Shown: positions 46,947-58,338, counted from the stretch's first letter. The stretch is DNA of 64,000 nt from Phaseolus vulgaris (GCF_000499845.2 NC_023757.2:6296118-6360117), one strand, 5' to 3'. The notes: generated by a model not told the origin, from the letters alone. Program-made: numbers and translations.

Positions 46947-48464
46947 ATTATTATGGTAGAAGTGATCTCAACTTTTATATATATATATAATTGTTATTTA
47001 TGTAGATATCTACTCATAACTATAGGATAATTAAAATAGGAAATAATTACTACTTAATTCAAAATAATTTCCACGAAAGTCTTGAATTGTTATTTATGTA
47101 GATATCTACCCCTAACAAAAAAATTTGTGTGTCAAATGCGTTCAACTTTGATCGAAACTAGACAAGTGCTGTAAAGGGTAGATAGGAACATTAAGATTGG
47201 AGGGTCTTCTTCACATGGCATTGCAGTTGGTCAGGGGTTTATTTTATGTGAATGATGGCTAAAAGAGGAAAGTTCTTATTATGATATATATTATATTTTC
47301 AATTTTTTTTTTAATTCTTAGTTTTTTTGTAAAAAGTATATTTAAATACAAAAGTTAGTTGGCATTTTAAAAAACTATTTTACGACTCAAATTAATAATA
47401 AAATAATATAATAATATATATTGATATTATATATACATATAAAAAAATATTAATGTATTAGTTATCAATTGGCTATCTTTTTTATAAGTGAGTATTAAAG
47501 CATCACTTTTAATTTAAATATAAAGCATCTCAAAGAGTTAGTATAACAATTTTTATTTTTAAAATACTTTATGATACTGGTTATTATTTGTCTTAATCTT
47601 TTATTGCGTTGTTATTTTTTTAAAAACTTGTTTGATAATATTATGAATTTTGGTATCTTAGAAATTCTAAGATTTATTAATAGTCGTCATATGAACATAT
47701 TATTAAAATAAAAATTAAACCAAAATCCATATAAAAAAAACTCAATCATCCCCCACCTAAAACCTAAACAAAGAGATTAAATCTATTTTTGGAAAAACTT
47801 CCAACCAATACCAGATGACAAAACATACTACCAAGAAAAATCTATCTTATTATCCACCTTTAGATTAGCAAGTTTCTCCCTCCTTTAGATTAGCAAGTTT
47901 CTCTATACATTAATTTTCTTCCCTAAAAGTATGGGATACCTTAAATTTTATGTCCTCACAAATGTTCAAACACTTTCTCTATCTCTCCCTAATGAAAAAA
48001 GAAACTAAAAAACAATAAAGAGTCACTTTTTTCAAAATCTCCTAAACTTAACAACTTTAGCATGCTCAATAACAATAACAACACTTAAGTAGAAAAACTT
48101 TTAATGTAGTCCCATCTACTACCTTTAAAAATCTCCGTACAAGCAGCAAAATCAAAACATCCTCTATAATAACTCTATCATTACTAACATTGATCCAACC
48201 AACATAAAAAAAATTTAAAAACCACTTGCATCGGGATAGAGGCATGGAAGTACTAGTGTTATGCCAAAAAAATTAAAAACAAAAAAAACTATAGTAAATT
48301 ATGCATTTTTTTATTTGAAGCATTACCTAATATTCTAATATACTCTTTTACAAAATTAATGGTAGACTCAATAGTACCGAATTGAACCTCACATGGTTAC
48401 TCTTCCTCCACTTAATCTTTTACAAAATTAGAGACTCGTAAGTTAGGAAGCTCCCTCATGACGT
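46947..48464. other. Intergenic, no gene seen
   Basis: AT-rich. A local duplication TTGTTATTTATGTAGATATCTAC occurs at about 46990 and 47088 (in parts). Another, CCTTTAGATTAGCAAGTTTCTC, is tandem at about 47858-47900. No protein motif. Confidence 0.5.
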
Positions 48465-48870
48465 GTCATATCAGACATCGACACTTGTATGACATCTGTA
48501 GGACACGTATTCTTGAAGTGTCAAATTCAAAAAGTATTTGTTACAATAATTGTATAGTTCTAACACAATTTTAAAAAGAAATAATACATTAATTTTTTAA
48601 AAATTCAAACTTTATTGTATAAATTGTTATTATGATTATAAAAATAAGAAGCAAAACCTTGTGAACCAGTCTTGAAAAACATATTTCTGCTCCAAAAAAT
48701 AATCTAAAACATACTTGTGCACATAAATCTTTATTATCAATTTATATAATTCATAATTATATAATATATAGATCCGTGTCTCCGTGTCCTACATTTTAAA
48801 GATTTTACGTATCTCCATGTCCGTGTCGTATCGTATCAGTGTCCGTGTCAGTGTCCGTGTTACATAGCTA
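48465..48870 (-). repeat. Dispersed repeat with GTGTCC-rich ends (copy 2, inverted)
   Basis: Reverse complement of the repeat at 43320-43760: ends in GTGTCCGTGTCAGTGTCCGT on the plus strand, with CATAATTATATAATATATAG and CATACTTGTGCACATAAATC in the middle. The two copies are about 4.7 kb apart in opposite orientation. Confidence 0.75.
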
Positions 48871-49636
48871 GTAAGTAATTCAAAGAATAAATATGTCTAT
48901 TATTAATAACTTATTATTTATGTACTCTTTTTAGAATTATTTTAGATGAATCTTTCCTTCTTGTCGGATATCAATTGAAAACTCGTTTTCTGAAAAACAT
49001 ATAATTAATTTCTCGTAGAAACATCAATTAATAAATTTAAAATAATAAACTAATAAAATTAGTTTCTTCAAAATTTAAATTAATTTATGTATAATTAAAA
49101 ATAAATTTTAAAAATTAATATATTTTTTACTTGTTATCTTTAGCTGAATTAGTTTAATTCATGAAAGTAATATTTTTCTGCCTATATATATAGAATAATT
49201 TATTTATATAAAATAGTACTTAGATAATTAAATGTTAACAGAAGAATTTATATTAATGAAAACTACAACATCGGATTCGAGACATTAATGTAAACTATAA
49301 TGATACTTTTTTTCTAGTTTATTTTTAAAAAGAACTTACATATACGTTACACAACATAACATGGGGTACATAATATGCAAATTGGTGCTAAAATTATTTA
49401 TAAATAACTTTTGGTCTTTTCCATTGAAGGAGACAGAACATTGAAGTCTTATAACCACTGTTTTGTGCTTCATCATCTTCGGATGTGCTAACCATGTGGT
49501 TTCTGACAACCTATAAATGAAGATAAGTAAGTCCATGTGCTAACTTCTAACCAAAGATGGGGCCACATTCATTGGAAGGGACTCAACCATCTCTACTTCA
49601 TTATTCTAAATTAAATTAGGTTGAAATTTGAGTCAT
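48871..49636. other. Intergenic, no gene seen
   Basis: AT-rich; the minus frame at 49336-49536 has no recognisable motif. Confidence 0.5.
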
Positions 49637-50010
49637 AATTTACAAAATTATTAAATAAAATTAATTAAAAATAATAATAATAAATTTATATTAACTAAAT
49701 TATATATTGTATTTTAAAAATTAAAAAAACTATTAATATGTAAATTAATTTCTATTATTAATAAATATATTTTAAATTAATATTTAATTAATTATTAAAA
49801 GTTTAAATTTTAAATATTTAAATTTAAAATTTGTAATTAAAACTTAATAACTAATTAGATATCAATTTAAATTTTTTTTATTAATAATAAAAATTAATTT
49901 AAATATTAATAATATTTTTAATTTTTAAAATAATATAATTTAATTAATATAATAGTTAATTATTTTTAACCTATAAAATTGGATTTTATTTAATAATTTA
50001 TTGTAGTATT
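49637..50010. mobile_element. Decayed foldback CACTA-like MITE
   Basis: ACAAAATTATTAAATAAAATT on the left pairs with AATTTTATTTAATAATTTATTGTAGTA-type sequence on the right (given loosely). The central phrases (AACTAATTAGATATCAATTT, TTTCTATTATTAATAAATA) match the other three family members. The ends are eroded and the element has drifted to nearly pure A/T. Confidence 0.65.
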
Positions 50011-52738
50011 TATTATTATTAAAATTTAATTTCTAATTTACAATTTTAAAAATATTATTTTCAAATTTAAATTTAATTCCCTTTATTTTTATAATTTCAA
50101 AAATGTTTGTTTTATCTTTTATCTTAACTATTTAACAATATTTTATATATGTAGAATTAACAATCAAGATATTTATCTCACTGAATTTTTCTGTTCTTTT
50201 AATCAAATATTCAATCATATTTTTTGTTTTCCTATTAAAATATTTAGTTTGACAGTACATTAGTATAAGATGTTTGGATATAAAATTACAATAACTAAAA
50301 ATAATAATTTTAAATTTGAAAGAAAATAATAGACTCGAACTTTATAGACTAAAACTATATTTAATATTTAAAATATTATATATAATTTTTTAAATTTATC
50401 GGTCAAATAACTTCTTTTGCATCCTCATTAAATTATCCAATTCTTCATACTTTTAACCATAAGCTTAAACTTATAACTTATATGTTACATACATAAAAAT
50501 TAAGTTTTGCTCTTACACCACCTATTGGTGATACCAGAGAATACTTTTTGAAACTATAAATTAATTAAATCGCTATAAAAAAAGTTGGTCTTTAATAAAT
50601 CAGTAACTTCACATTAAAATAAAAATAAAAACTTACATGAATGGAAAATTTAACCCAAAACCAACCATTATTGTGCTCTCCAACTACCCTACACATTATT
50701 ATGCATATATCCTAATCAGAGTATGCCTTATATATTGCATAATTAATGATAAGTATAAGGTTGGACCTATGTTTTTAAAACCATGGAAAATAATATATTT
50801 TAAATCTTAATGTCTTTTCTGCTATCCTAATATTTTCGTTGTAACGATTCCCTCCTTAAATAGTTATGATTTTTTCAGTTGGTTGATTAGCTTCGTAATT
50901 ATTGCAATTGTTTTTATAGTTGAAGGGTTGGCCTACATCATCAACAAAATAAAAAACGAAAGATAATACTTTCTACCTGTACCTCCCTCTATACAACTTA
51001 CAAACAAAAATATTCTTCACATTTGTTTTAAAAAATTAACCCTTGCCACCACCACCACTCTTACTTTCTACACCTCCTTCTTTGGCATCCATGAGACCTA
51101 AGCCTCTCTTGTATGCATCATTCAAAAGTTTTCATTGTCAAGAACGACCATACAACTTTCTAATATTCATAAAATATTAAGTGTTCCAAGTTTAGTGAGA
51201 GAGTTTTAAATCTTTGTATTTTTCACTCTCTAAAATTTATCATGTGAGCTCAAAGTGCCATCTCGTTAAGAGATTATTTGTTAACTTGTTTTGATGTATT
51301 AATTTTAGGGAGAGATTGAAACAGGATAATCAAAAATATTTTATATATTCATAATAACCATAAATGATTTGTGCACTCGTTATAGTTAATTCGATTAGTG
51401 TAACCCCTTAAAGAGTTGTTTAGGAAAATCTGGACATAACTTGTAAGATTAGGTGAAACAATATATAAGTTTTTATTTTGCTTGTTCCATGGATGATCTA
51501 GTCTTTTTATTTGTGAGAAAGAGTCTAAGACTCTATTCACTCTCATTTCCAGAGACAATTTTTTCAATAATTAGTATTAGAGTTAATTTTTGGGTTAGCT
51601 CCTAAAAGAATAATAGGCACGATCTCGCAACAAGATTTATGGAGTAATTGTTCATCAAAGATAATAGGTATGTTTTGTAAATTAAAACTTGATTATGAAC
51701 ACATACATTCATGTTCACATATAGATCTCTTCACATCATAATTCTCACACATATTCATACAATCAAGAGAGAAATACAGTTACCTTGATCCATGAGTGAT
51801 CATACTTGAGAAGTTACTTTATCTCCTTTGTCACAATTTATCTCTTGGCAATTACGTTATTGTCACACACTTTCTTGATGGTTAATAGTGAGACAACGTT
51901 TATTTGTAGAGATAGAACCCTATTGCCCTTAATTCTCAATCTCAATCAGATATAGGTTTTCATTAAGTATCATATATATTCTCACTTTAACCAACGAACC
52001 TTTAATTCTATTATTATTATTAAATCATATTCGAGTCTAAAACTCAAACTCTATGTCACGGGAGTCACTTTTACAAATGTTTCAAAATAGGGAGTTTGTG
52101 CTTGTTGGAAAAATACTGTTTCATTAAGAAAAACCATATAAAAAATTGTATTTAAGAGAAACTCATATGAAAAATTATAGATATAGAAGAAAGGAGAATT
52201 GAAATAGACATTCGGTCATATAGAAAAGTATTTAGGTATACTACGATTAAAATAATTTGTTAAGCTTGTATTTTGCTTGAATTTGTCCAGCCTTACCCTC
52301 ACTGCAGAATCATTCTACCATCACCGCCGAGCCTCTTTCTTCACTTTCTCAGGAAGATCGTAGGAACCAGTGCGCCATATCATGAGCTCACGATGATGAT
52401 TGTTTCAACCTCTCCATGGTTCAATGTCTTCACATTTTTCGTTTTGAACAGAAGATATGTTCAAAGGTTCATTGTAATGGTGATTTAAACATGAAAATCT
52501 GAGTAACATTTTCATCTTCTTCTTTTTTTCTTCTCTGCCCAATGACATATGGGTCAAGTTTTAATTTTAATAGTGTGATTATTTTTTTTTTTGCTTTCTA
52601 ACGAGTAAAAGTTGATGCATGAGTGAAAACGTATGGGACCCATTTGCTTTTACACGGTTGTTCTAAACAGCTGATCCTTTTGAATTGAGATTTGGGCTCC
52701 TTTTTTCTTTTTGGGCTCTGCTATTTTATTATTTACAG
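50011..52738. other. Intergenic, no gene seen
   Basis: No supported gene on either strand. Around 51560-51600 the plus strand reads ATTAGTATTAGAGTTAATTTT, a possible decayed tRNA-Met primer site of a copia element, without other support. Confidence 0.4.
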
Positions 52739-52747
52739 CACATTTTT

Positions 52748-54185
52748 GGCTTCTTCTTCCTGCACCCCACGTTTTTCTTCCTGCACCCCCACAATTTTAA
52801 ATAATCCAACATTAACCTTGACCTATAATTTCAAAAGGGGCTACCGGATATCGGAATCCGGTAATATATTCCGGATTCATGAATCCGGAATTGATTAAAT
52901 TGTGTTTTCTGGATGAGGGGCTGTTCTGGAAGTAAAAGGTCATAAATTATTGTTTTCCAAAGTGCTGAATCCGGAAGCCTAAATTGCATTATGGATTAGT
53001 GGATTCGGAATTTTTTTTTGTGTTATGGATTCCTGAATCCAGAAAGCATCACTTGCATTATGAATTTATGAATCTGGAATTGTTTTTTGTGTGTTATAGA
53101 TTCCTGAATACGAAATGGTCTTTTTGAATTATGGATTGTTGGATCCAGAATAATGTTTTTGACTAATGGATTCATGGATCCGAAATGCAATGATTTTGTT
53201 TCATTTTTTTTTTATTTGTAGAAGCATGGACATTATTGATGAATTTGAACAAGAATTATATGATGGGGTTGATTTGTGGGATGATGATGATATTGAGAAG
53301 TCATTATCCATGTTCTTCATGTTTTTCATCTTTATTAACATGTCTTCTTCTAACAGAGGTTGTGGGACATACACAATCACCTTGTGAACCTCCTCCCCTA
53401 ATCTTCACCATTACTGTTCAATTACACCATTCAAGACCAAATTACAAACTAATGAATAAGATGCTGAACCAATACAAACAAAAAACAACAAATATAAAAT
53501 TCTATTGAAACCAAAAGAGAGAAAAAAAGCATTGTATCATTTCTACTAAACAAATATAAATAAACGATAGACCAAAAAAAATATTAAAAGAAGAAAAAAA
53601 GAAGCTCATTGCAAATCATAGATAGAAAAAAATCTTTTGATGGAGTTTTATATGTTGAAGAAAGGATGACCATAAAAACACAAATCCGGATCCACAAATT
53701 CGGAAGTTTCCCGGATCCACAAATTCGGAATCTTCCTGGATCCACAAATTCTGAATCTTTCTGGAACTACAAATCCGGAATTTTACCGGAAGCAAAAATT
53801 CAAGATTTTACCGTATTTTGTGATCCGAAGTTCTATCGGATTCTATAATCTGGAATGGAAGAAAACACTTATGGAAACAAAAAACCATAAAAGAAACGGA
53901 TGTGCAGATTCAAAGCAAAGAAATTTAGTTACCTTTGTCAAGAACACTCTAAATCACCAACAAAAAATGTGAGATTGAAGGAGAAGGATTTGGAGGTGTT
54001 GCACTGCTGCTAGAACATGAAAGTGTGTTGCTGTTGGAACATGAAAGACACGGTTGCGCAAGAGAGCATCCTTGCTTGCACCTCTTTAGGGTTTTTTTAG
54101 GTTAAGGATATTTCTGGAATTTTAAAAACTAATAAGGGCGATTTAGTCTTTTCATAAGAGTGTGGGGGTGCAGGAAGAAACTGCC
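52748..54185. mobile_element. Mutator-like MITE, copy B (1438 bp) with dyad arrays
   Basis: Left end GGCTTCTTCTTCCTGCACC; reverse-complemented right end GGCAGTTTCTTCCTGCACC. A perfect 9-bp duplication CACATTTTT flanks it (52739-52747, 54186-54194), the hallmark of Mutator-type insertion. The TTCTTCCTGCACCCC end is repeated 24 bases further in at 52776-52790. Between 52840 and 53190, and again at 53685-53860, lie arrays of short dyads (GGATTC..GAATCC, GGATCCACAAATTCGG three times), including a perfect 24-bp palindrome at 52868-52891. No complete transposase; a 53-residue acidic frame lies at 53226-53387. Confidence 0.88.
53226..53387 (+). pseudogene. Short acidic ORF inside MITE copy B
   Basis: An ATG preceded by an acceptor-like TTTTATTTGTAG opens a 53-residue frame: MDIIDEFEQELYDGVDLWDD, then DDIEKS, then a hydrophobic and Ser-rich end. 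The acidic amino part has a coding look and could be a leftover exon of a transposase or a captured host fragment. I do not recognise it, and the frame may be chance. Confidence 0.25.
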
Positions 54186-54273
54186 CACATTTTTTTATAT
54201 CTTGCCCATTCATTAGGCCCAGTTTCCACTATTTACCATTTGCGTTTTATATACACCACGTTTTCTTTACGAA

Positions 54274-54637
54274 GGCAATTGCTTCTTGCACCATATCATT
54301 GCACCCAATTCTAGGGAAAAAACGAAAATACTCTTAAAAAATGGGGAACATATAAAAATATATTCTAGACCCCCTTTTCTAGGACACAATAATCTCTTCT
54401 GGATCTACTTTTTCAAAATATATTATTTTCAATTCCGGATTTTCTTATTCATAATGGACTTTTGATTTTTGTTTTTGGATTTTTATTTCTGGAACACAAT
54501 AATCTCTTCCGAATCTACTTTTCCAGAATGTATTATTTTCAGTTCAGTTTTTCATTTCCAGAATAAAGGGCATTTTCAAAATTTGAAAATTTTGTTGGGT
54601 GCAGGTTCAGAAATGTTGGGTGTAGGAAGTCTTTGCC
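54274..54637. mobile_element. Mutator-like MITE, copy C (364 bp)
   Basis: Left end GGCAATTGCTTCTTGCACC; reverse-complemented right end GGCAAAGACTTCCTACACC. The flanks CTTTACGAA (54265-54273) and CTTTATGAA (54638-54646) are a 9-bp duplication with one change. The interior has two direct copies of a unit with ACACAATAATCTCTTC(T/C)G(G/A)ATCTAC and TATTATTTTCA at about 54386 and 54497. It starts 80 bp after copy B ends. Confidence 0.78.
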
Positions 54638-54646
54638 CTTTATGAA

Positions 54647-55149
54647 AAGCTTTACCCATTCAGTTGGCCCAAATTGTTTGCTCTTTGTCACACTACCTTT
54701 AGTTTATACACCTCCCTATTTTTATTTTCCTTAAAAAGTTTGGGCTAGTTTGTTTGGCCCAACGATATGCTATTTCTCGTCCATTTTTACATATGTAATC
54801 ATCAACTTTTCTTCTGAAAATTAAAATATAAAATAAAAAAATATATAATTTTGGTGCTACACCTAAATAAATTTTAGATATCTGTATGACCACACACATC
54901 ATCATCTGATGTTTAATATAATTTTTGAGTATTTGAATGATCGTACGCATAATCTTATAATACTTTTCATCTTTAGATCTTTAGAACTGCATAGACCCTG
55001 ATTTTCCATTGTAAATGAAAATATGTAGGAATATGGTTATTTCTTGTTAGGTCTAAATAAAAAATGTTCAAAATATTTTCTTTATTTTCACATGCATTTT
55101 TGTGTCTTTTGAAAAAAAAATAACCATTAAAAAATCACATTTCTTTTGC
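54647..55149. other. Intergenic, no gene seen
   Basis: AT-rich, no feature supported. Confidence 0.5.
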
Positions 55150-55310
55150 ATATTTATTTAAAGGTATCATCCTAGGGCGAGCGTTGTAGGGTGCTAACAT
55201 CTTCCCTACACGTAATCAACTCTCAAACCCTAAATCTAACTTCGCATAACAGTTCTTTTGGTTTTCTCATAGTTTTCCATAATAAACTATGATGACGACT
55301 CACTCATTTT
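55150..55310 (-). repeat. Dispersed legume repeat (inverted copy of 32490-32700)
   Basis: The reverse complement reads GAGTGAGTCGTCATCATAG, then GTTTATTATGGAAAACTATG, GTTATGCGAAGTTAGATTTAG, GAGTTGATTACGTGTAGGG and GTTAGCACCCTACAACGC, collinear with the copy at 32490. Confidence 0.6.
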
Positions 55311-55872
55311 TTTTCAGTTTTTTTTTTGTTGTCCTGTCATGACCCTGGTTGCAACACTTATGCACTGTTTATTTCTAGTTATGCATTGTTTGTTTCTAGT
55401 CATGCACTTGATGTAAGGATGGACGAACGTGCACTTTTCCTGTTTGCATCAAGGTTTTTGGAGGCGAGTGCGCAGGTGGGCGAGTGGGATAGAGGATTTT
55501 TTATTCCTCTCAAATTTGCAAAGATGAGAGGTGATATCCACATAGATATAACCATTTTACACAAATACCCTATTAATTTTAACTTTGGAATCAATTCTGG
55601 CTCAAATAACTCAAGAAAATTGATTATCATTCCTTTGTAAAACACCCACAATCAATTTTGTTCTCTTTGGTGCCATTGAGAATTGACTCTCCTTGCATTT
55701 GAACTGCATAGAGAATCGATTCTCTTACTGTGTTTTTGTGTGTTTCTTTTTTTGTTGGTTTTTTTAATTTTTAAAAATCTTTATTTATATTTTCTCTTGC
55801 TTTTCAAGTTAGATTTTGGGTGGTTGAAGTTGTGTAGTTGAAACCTAAAAAATATTTGATAGTACTTCAAAC

Positions 55873-55917
<45 letters not shown>

Positions 55918-56329
55918 TAACTTATTATTTAAATATTTTTAATAAAAAGGGTAAATTTGTAAACTTACATTTTATCCCTTTAAAAAAATTATAAATTTTC
56001 TTTCAACTATCACATCACTCACAAATTTCAATAAATCATCCTCACAAATTCACTCTATCATTCCTCAATCTAAACAACCTCCCACATCCTCTATAATCCT
56101 CACAAATCCATTCCCTCCCATCCTCATAAATCCCTTCACCAATCCAAACAAAACCTTAAACTAAAATATAATGAGATTATATTAGTTGCCAAAAAGATTT
56201 AGGTCAAACCACCTACAAATATTAATAACTCAAATTCATTTGAAACTTGATTTTTGTTATAACAAACTAAGCAACCCAATTTTGACCAATGACTTGTTTG
56301 GATATTAACTTAGGCCTAAAATCCTATAA
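55311..56329. other. Intergenic, no gene seen
   Basis: Frames at 55326-55640 (plus) and 55400-55651 (minus) have no recognised motif. A perfect 14-bp palindrome GAGAATCGATTCTC lies at 55711-55724, and TA repeats at 55877-55915. Confidence 0.45.
55877..55915. repeat. TA microsatellite
   Basis: About nineteen uninterrupted TA units. Confidence 0.95.
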
Positions 56330-56930
56330 ATGCACCTTTATTCTGCAGAAGGTACTCACTCAATCTCGTACTTACTAACTAAATACTTTTGTATTTCTCT
56401 AAGCTCTTACTAACTTAAGCGCAAAGAATCTTTTATAGGTGGATCTCCACTTGGTGTTTCATAAATACAACTCAATAACCATTTAAAAGAAGAATCAAGT
56501 CACGCAAATGCTCAGTTATCCACCTCAGACGGTTCCTGCTCAACTTCGGTCAGAACATTTGGCACCCACTGTGGGTTTGAGTAAAACTATTCCCAGACCA
56601 AAACTCTTATGGTATTCAGTAAAAGTTTTACTATCCCAACAACATCATCATATCATGAAATGGATCCATCCATCTTCCCTTGAAGTTCTCAAAGCTCATA
56701 TGGAGACTATTTTCCAAAGGAGTGAAGCCATCATATAAGATGTCATGTCGATATGTATGACAAGTTTGATAAGGACCTGAAGCTTCTACGCAATCAACAT
56801 CGTGATAAGATGCAGACCCACCATGACGAAATGCAGGTTGTCCACGAGCAAATTGACTTACTACATCAAGATTGGACCACACACCAGTTTGAACATAATT
56901 TATACAGAGTAGATCGCTGAGTCTTGTCCC
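56330..56930 (+). mobile_element. Ty3/gypsy LTR end, primer site and leader
   Basis: A TATA-like CCTATAAATG near 56326 is followed by ACTCACTCAATCTCGTACTT and ACTAACTTAAGCGCAAAG. The LTR ends ..CAGAACA at 56556 and is followed by TTTGGCACCCACTGTGGG, a gypsy-type primer region. The leader TTCCCAGACCAAAACTCTTATGG matches the copy at about 21735. A broken gag-like frame follows (CHVDMYDKFDKDLKLLRNQH.., then DEMQVVHEQIDLLHQDW) and stops at 56919-56921. The element is cut by the TRIM copy at 56950. Confidence 0.65.
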
Positions 56931-56949
56931 GTTATTCCTGAAAAATCGA

Positions 56950-57053
56950 TCGAGGACTTTAAGTCTAACTCAACCTCATAAAATCGGCTTATAAGGTGAG
57001 GTTTGCACCCACTTATATACTATGAAATGTCCTTATCTCTAGTTGATGTGGAA
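56950..57053 (-). mobile_element. TRIM-like terminal repeat, inverted copy
   Basis: The reverse complement reads CCACATCAACTAGAGATAAG, GTGGGTGCAAACCTCACC, GCCGATTTTATGAGGTTGAG and TTAGACTTAAAGTCCTC, matching the terminal repeat at 20893-21024. The primer site is not preserved. Confidence 0.7.
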
Positions 57054-57054
57054 A

Positions 57055-57805
57055 CAAAATAGAATGACATGTTTCGCTGCGAGTCATGCCAAATTGTTGA
57101 ACAACATTGCTAAATTTTCCAAACCAAACTCTAAGAGACTGCTTGAGACCATATAAGGATTTGCGAAGACGACATACCAATCCAGAAGACTCCCCTTGAG
57201 CAAAAAAACCAGGAGGTTGCTCCATATAAATTTCTTCCTGCAAATCCCCATTAAGAAAGGCATTTTTGACATCCAATTGATAAAGAAGGATAAAGATTAA
57301 TAGTACCAATACCATGTGATGGTACCCTATATCCTTTGGTCATGGTAATCGAAGATAAATAACCCATAGTAGATAGGGAAGAGAAAAAAAGACTGATTAC
57401 CAGTAATGTGATTTGTGGCACCTGAATCTAGAATCCAAGGGCCAATGGAAGTAAAGTGAGTGAGACCAACAAAAGATGTACCTGAATGGACAACAGAAGC
57501 AGTGGAACTAGGATTCTGACGATCCTGATACCATTTAAGAAACTCTTTGAAAATAGCAGGTTGCTTGGGGTATCAAATGAAATGTGGTCCACAGTAGAAG
57601 GTTGCACAGGAACAGTTTGGGCAACTACAACAGATTTAGGAGGACAAACACGTAAGGCATAACATTTATCAATTTTGTGACCAAGTTTGCCACAATGGTC
57701 ACACTTGTGACGCCCTTTGCCCAACTTGTGAGAGTGAGTACGATCAATGACAGTGGAAGATGCCATAGTGGCAGCGAAAGTGGAAGAAGGAACAAAAGAA
57801 GCCAT
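57055..57805 (-). mobile_element. Ty1/copia remnant: zinc knuckle, protease, reverse transcriptase with internal deletion
   Basis: On the minus strand from 57805: a Gag-type CCHC knuckle (CDHCGKLGHKIDKC), then, after a frameshift, the protease motif WILDSGATNHITGNQ at about 57440-57396, and then, from about 57290, the reverse-transcriptase stretch QLDVKNAFLNGDLQEEIYM.. ending near KFSNVVQQFGM. The integrase and the first part of the reverse transcriptase are missing, so protease is fused to mid-polymerase. Stops and a frameshift make it inactive. Confidence 0.8.
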
Positions 57806-57939
57806 ATAGGATAAGGAAAAATCTAGTCACCGGTAAATTGGCGGCAGCAGCATAGATGAAGGCTCCGACAACAATTCCAAAGAGATTCCAACGAGATTCC
57901 GGTGACGTCTCTGGCGAGATTCCGGCGGCTTGAGGGGGA

Positions 57940-58130
57940 ATGTTAGATATAATTAGATATTATGATATATTATAAATATGCATTAGATATTTTGGAGAAA
58001 ATTGGGTTGATGAATTCGAAATGTGTTGATACTCCCATGAATCCCAATGTCAAACTTCTACAGAATCAGGGGAGCCTCTTTTAGATCCTGAGAAGTACAG
58101 AAGATTAGTTGGAAAATTAAATTAAACTAA
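57940..58130 (+). mobile_element. Ty1/copia reverse-transcriptase fragment, plus strand
   Basis: From 57985 the plus frame reads DILEKIGLMNSKCVDTPMNP, then NVKLLQNQG, and after a frameshift LLDPEKYRRLVGKLN. This is the carboxyl end of the copia reverse transcriptase. It lies head to head with the minus-strand copia remnant. The preceding GAGGGGGAATGTTAGATAT looks like a polypurine tract and LTR start, so rearranged pieces may be joined here. Confidence 0.7.
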
Positions 58131-58338
58131 ATCCTAAACCCTAAATAATCATACTAAAGTTGTTTGTTATCTAAAACACAAAATTTACTGCATTAGTGTT
58201 GGATGTTGGGTGCATCTTAAAGTTAACCTAATTTCTACTTCATTAAGAGTAAGACAGTCATTTCACATTAACATATTGGGTGCCAATTTGAAATGATAAT
58301 CTGCCAAAAAACATATCAATTTCAACAAACATCCAATC

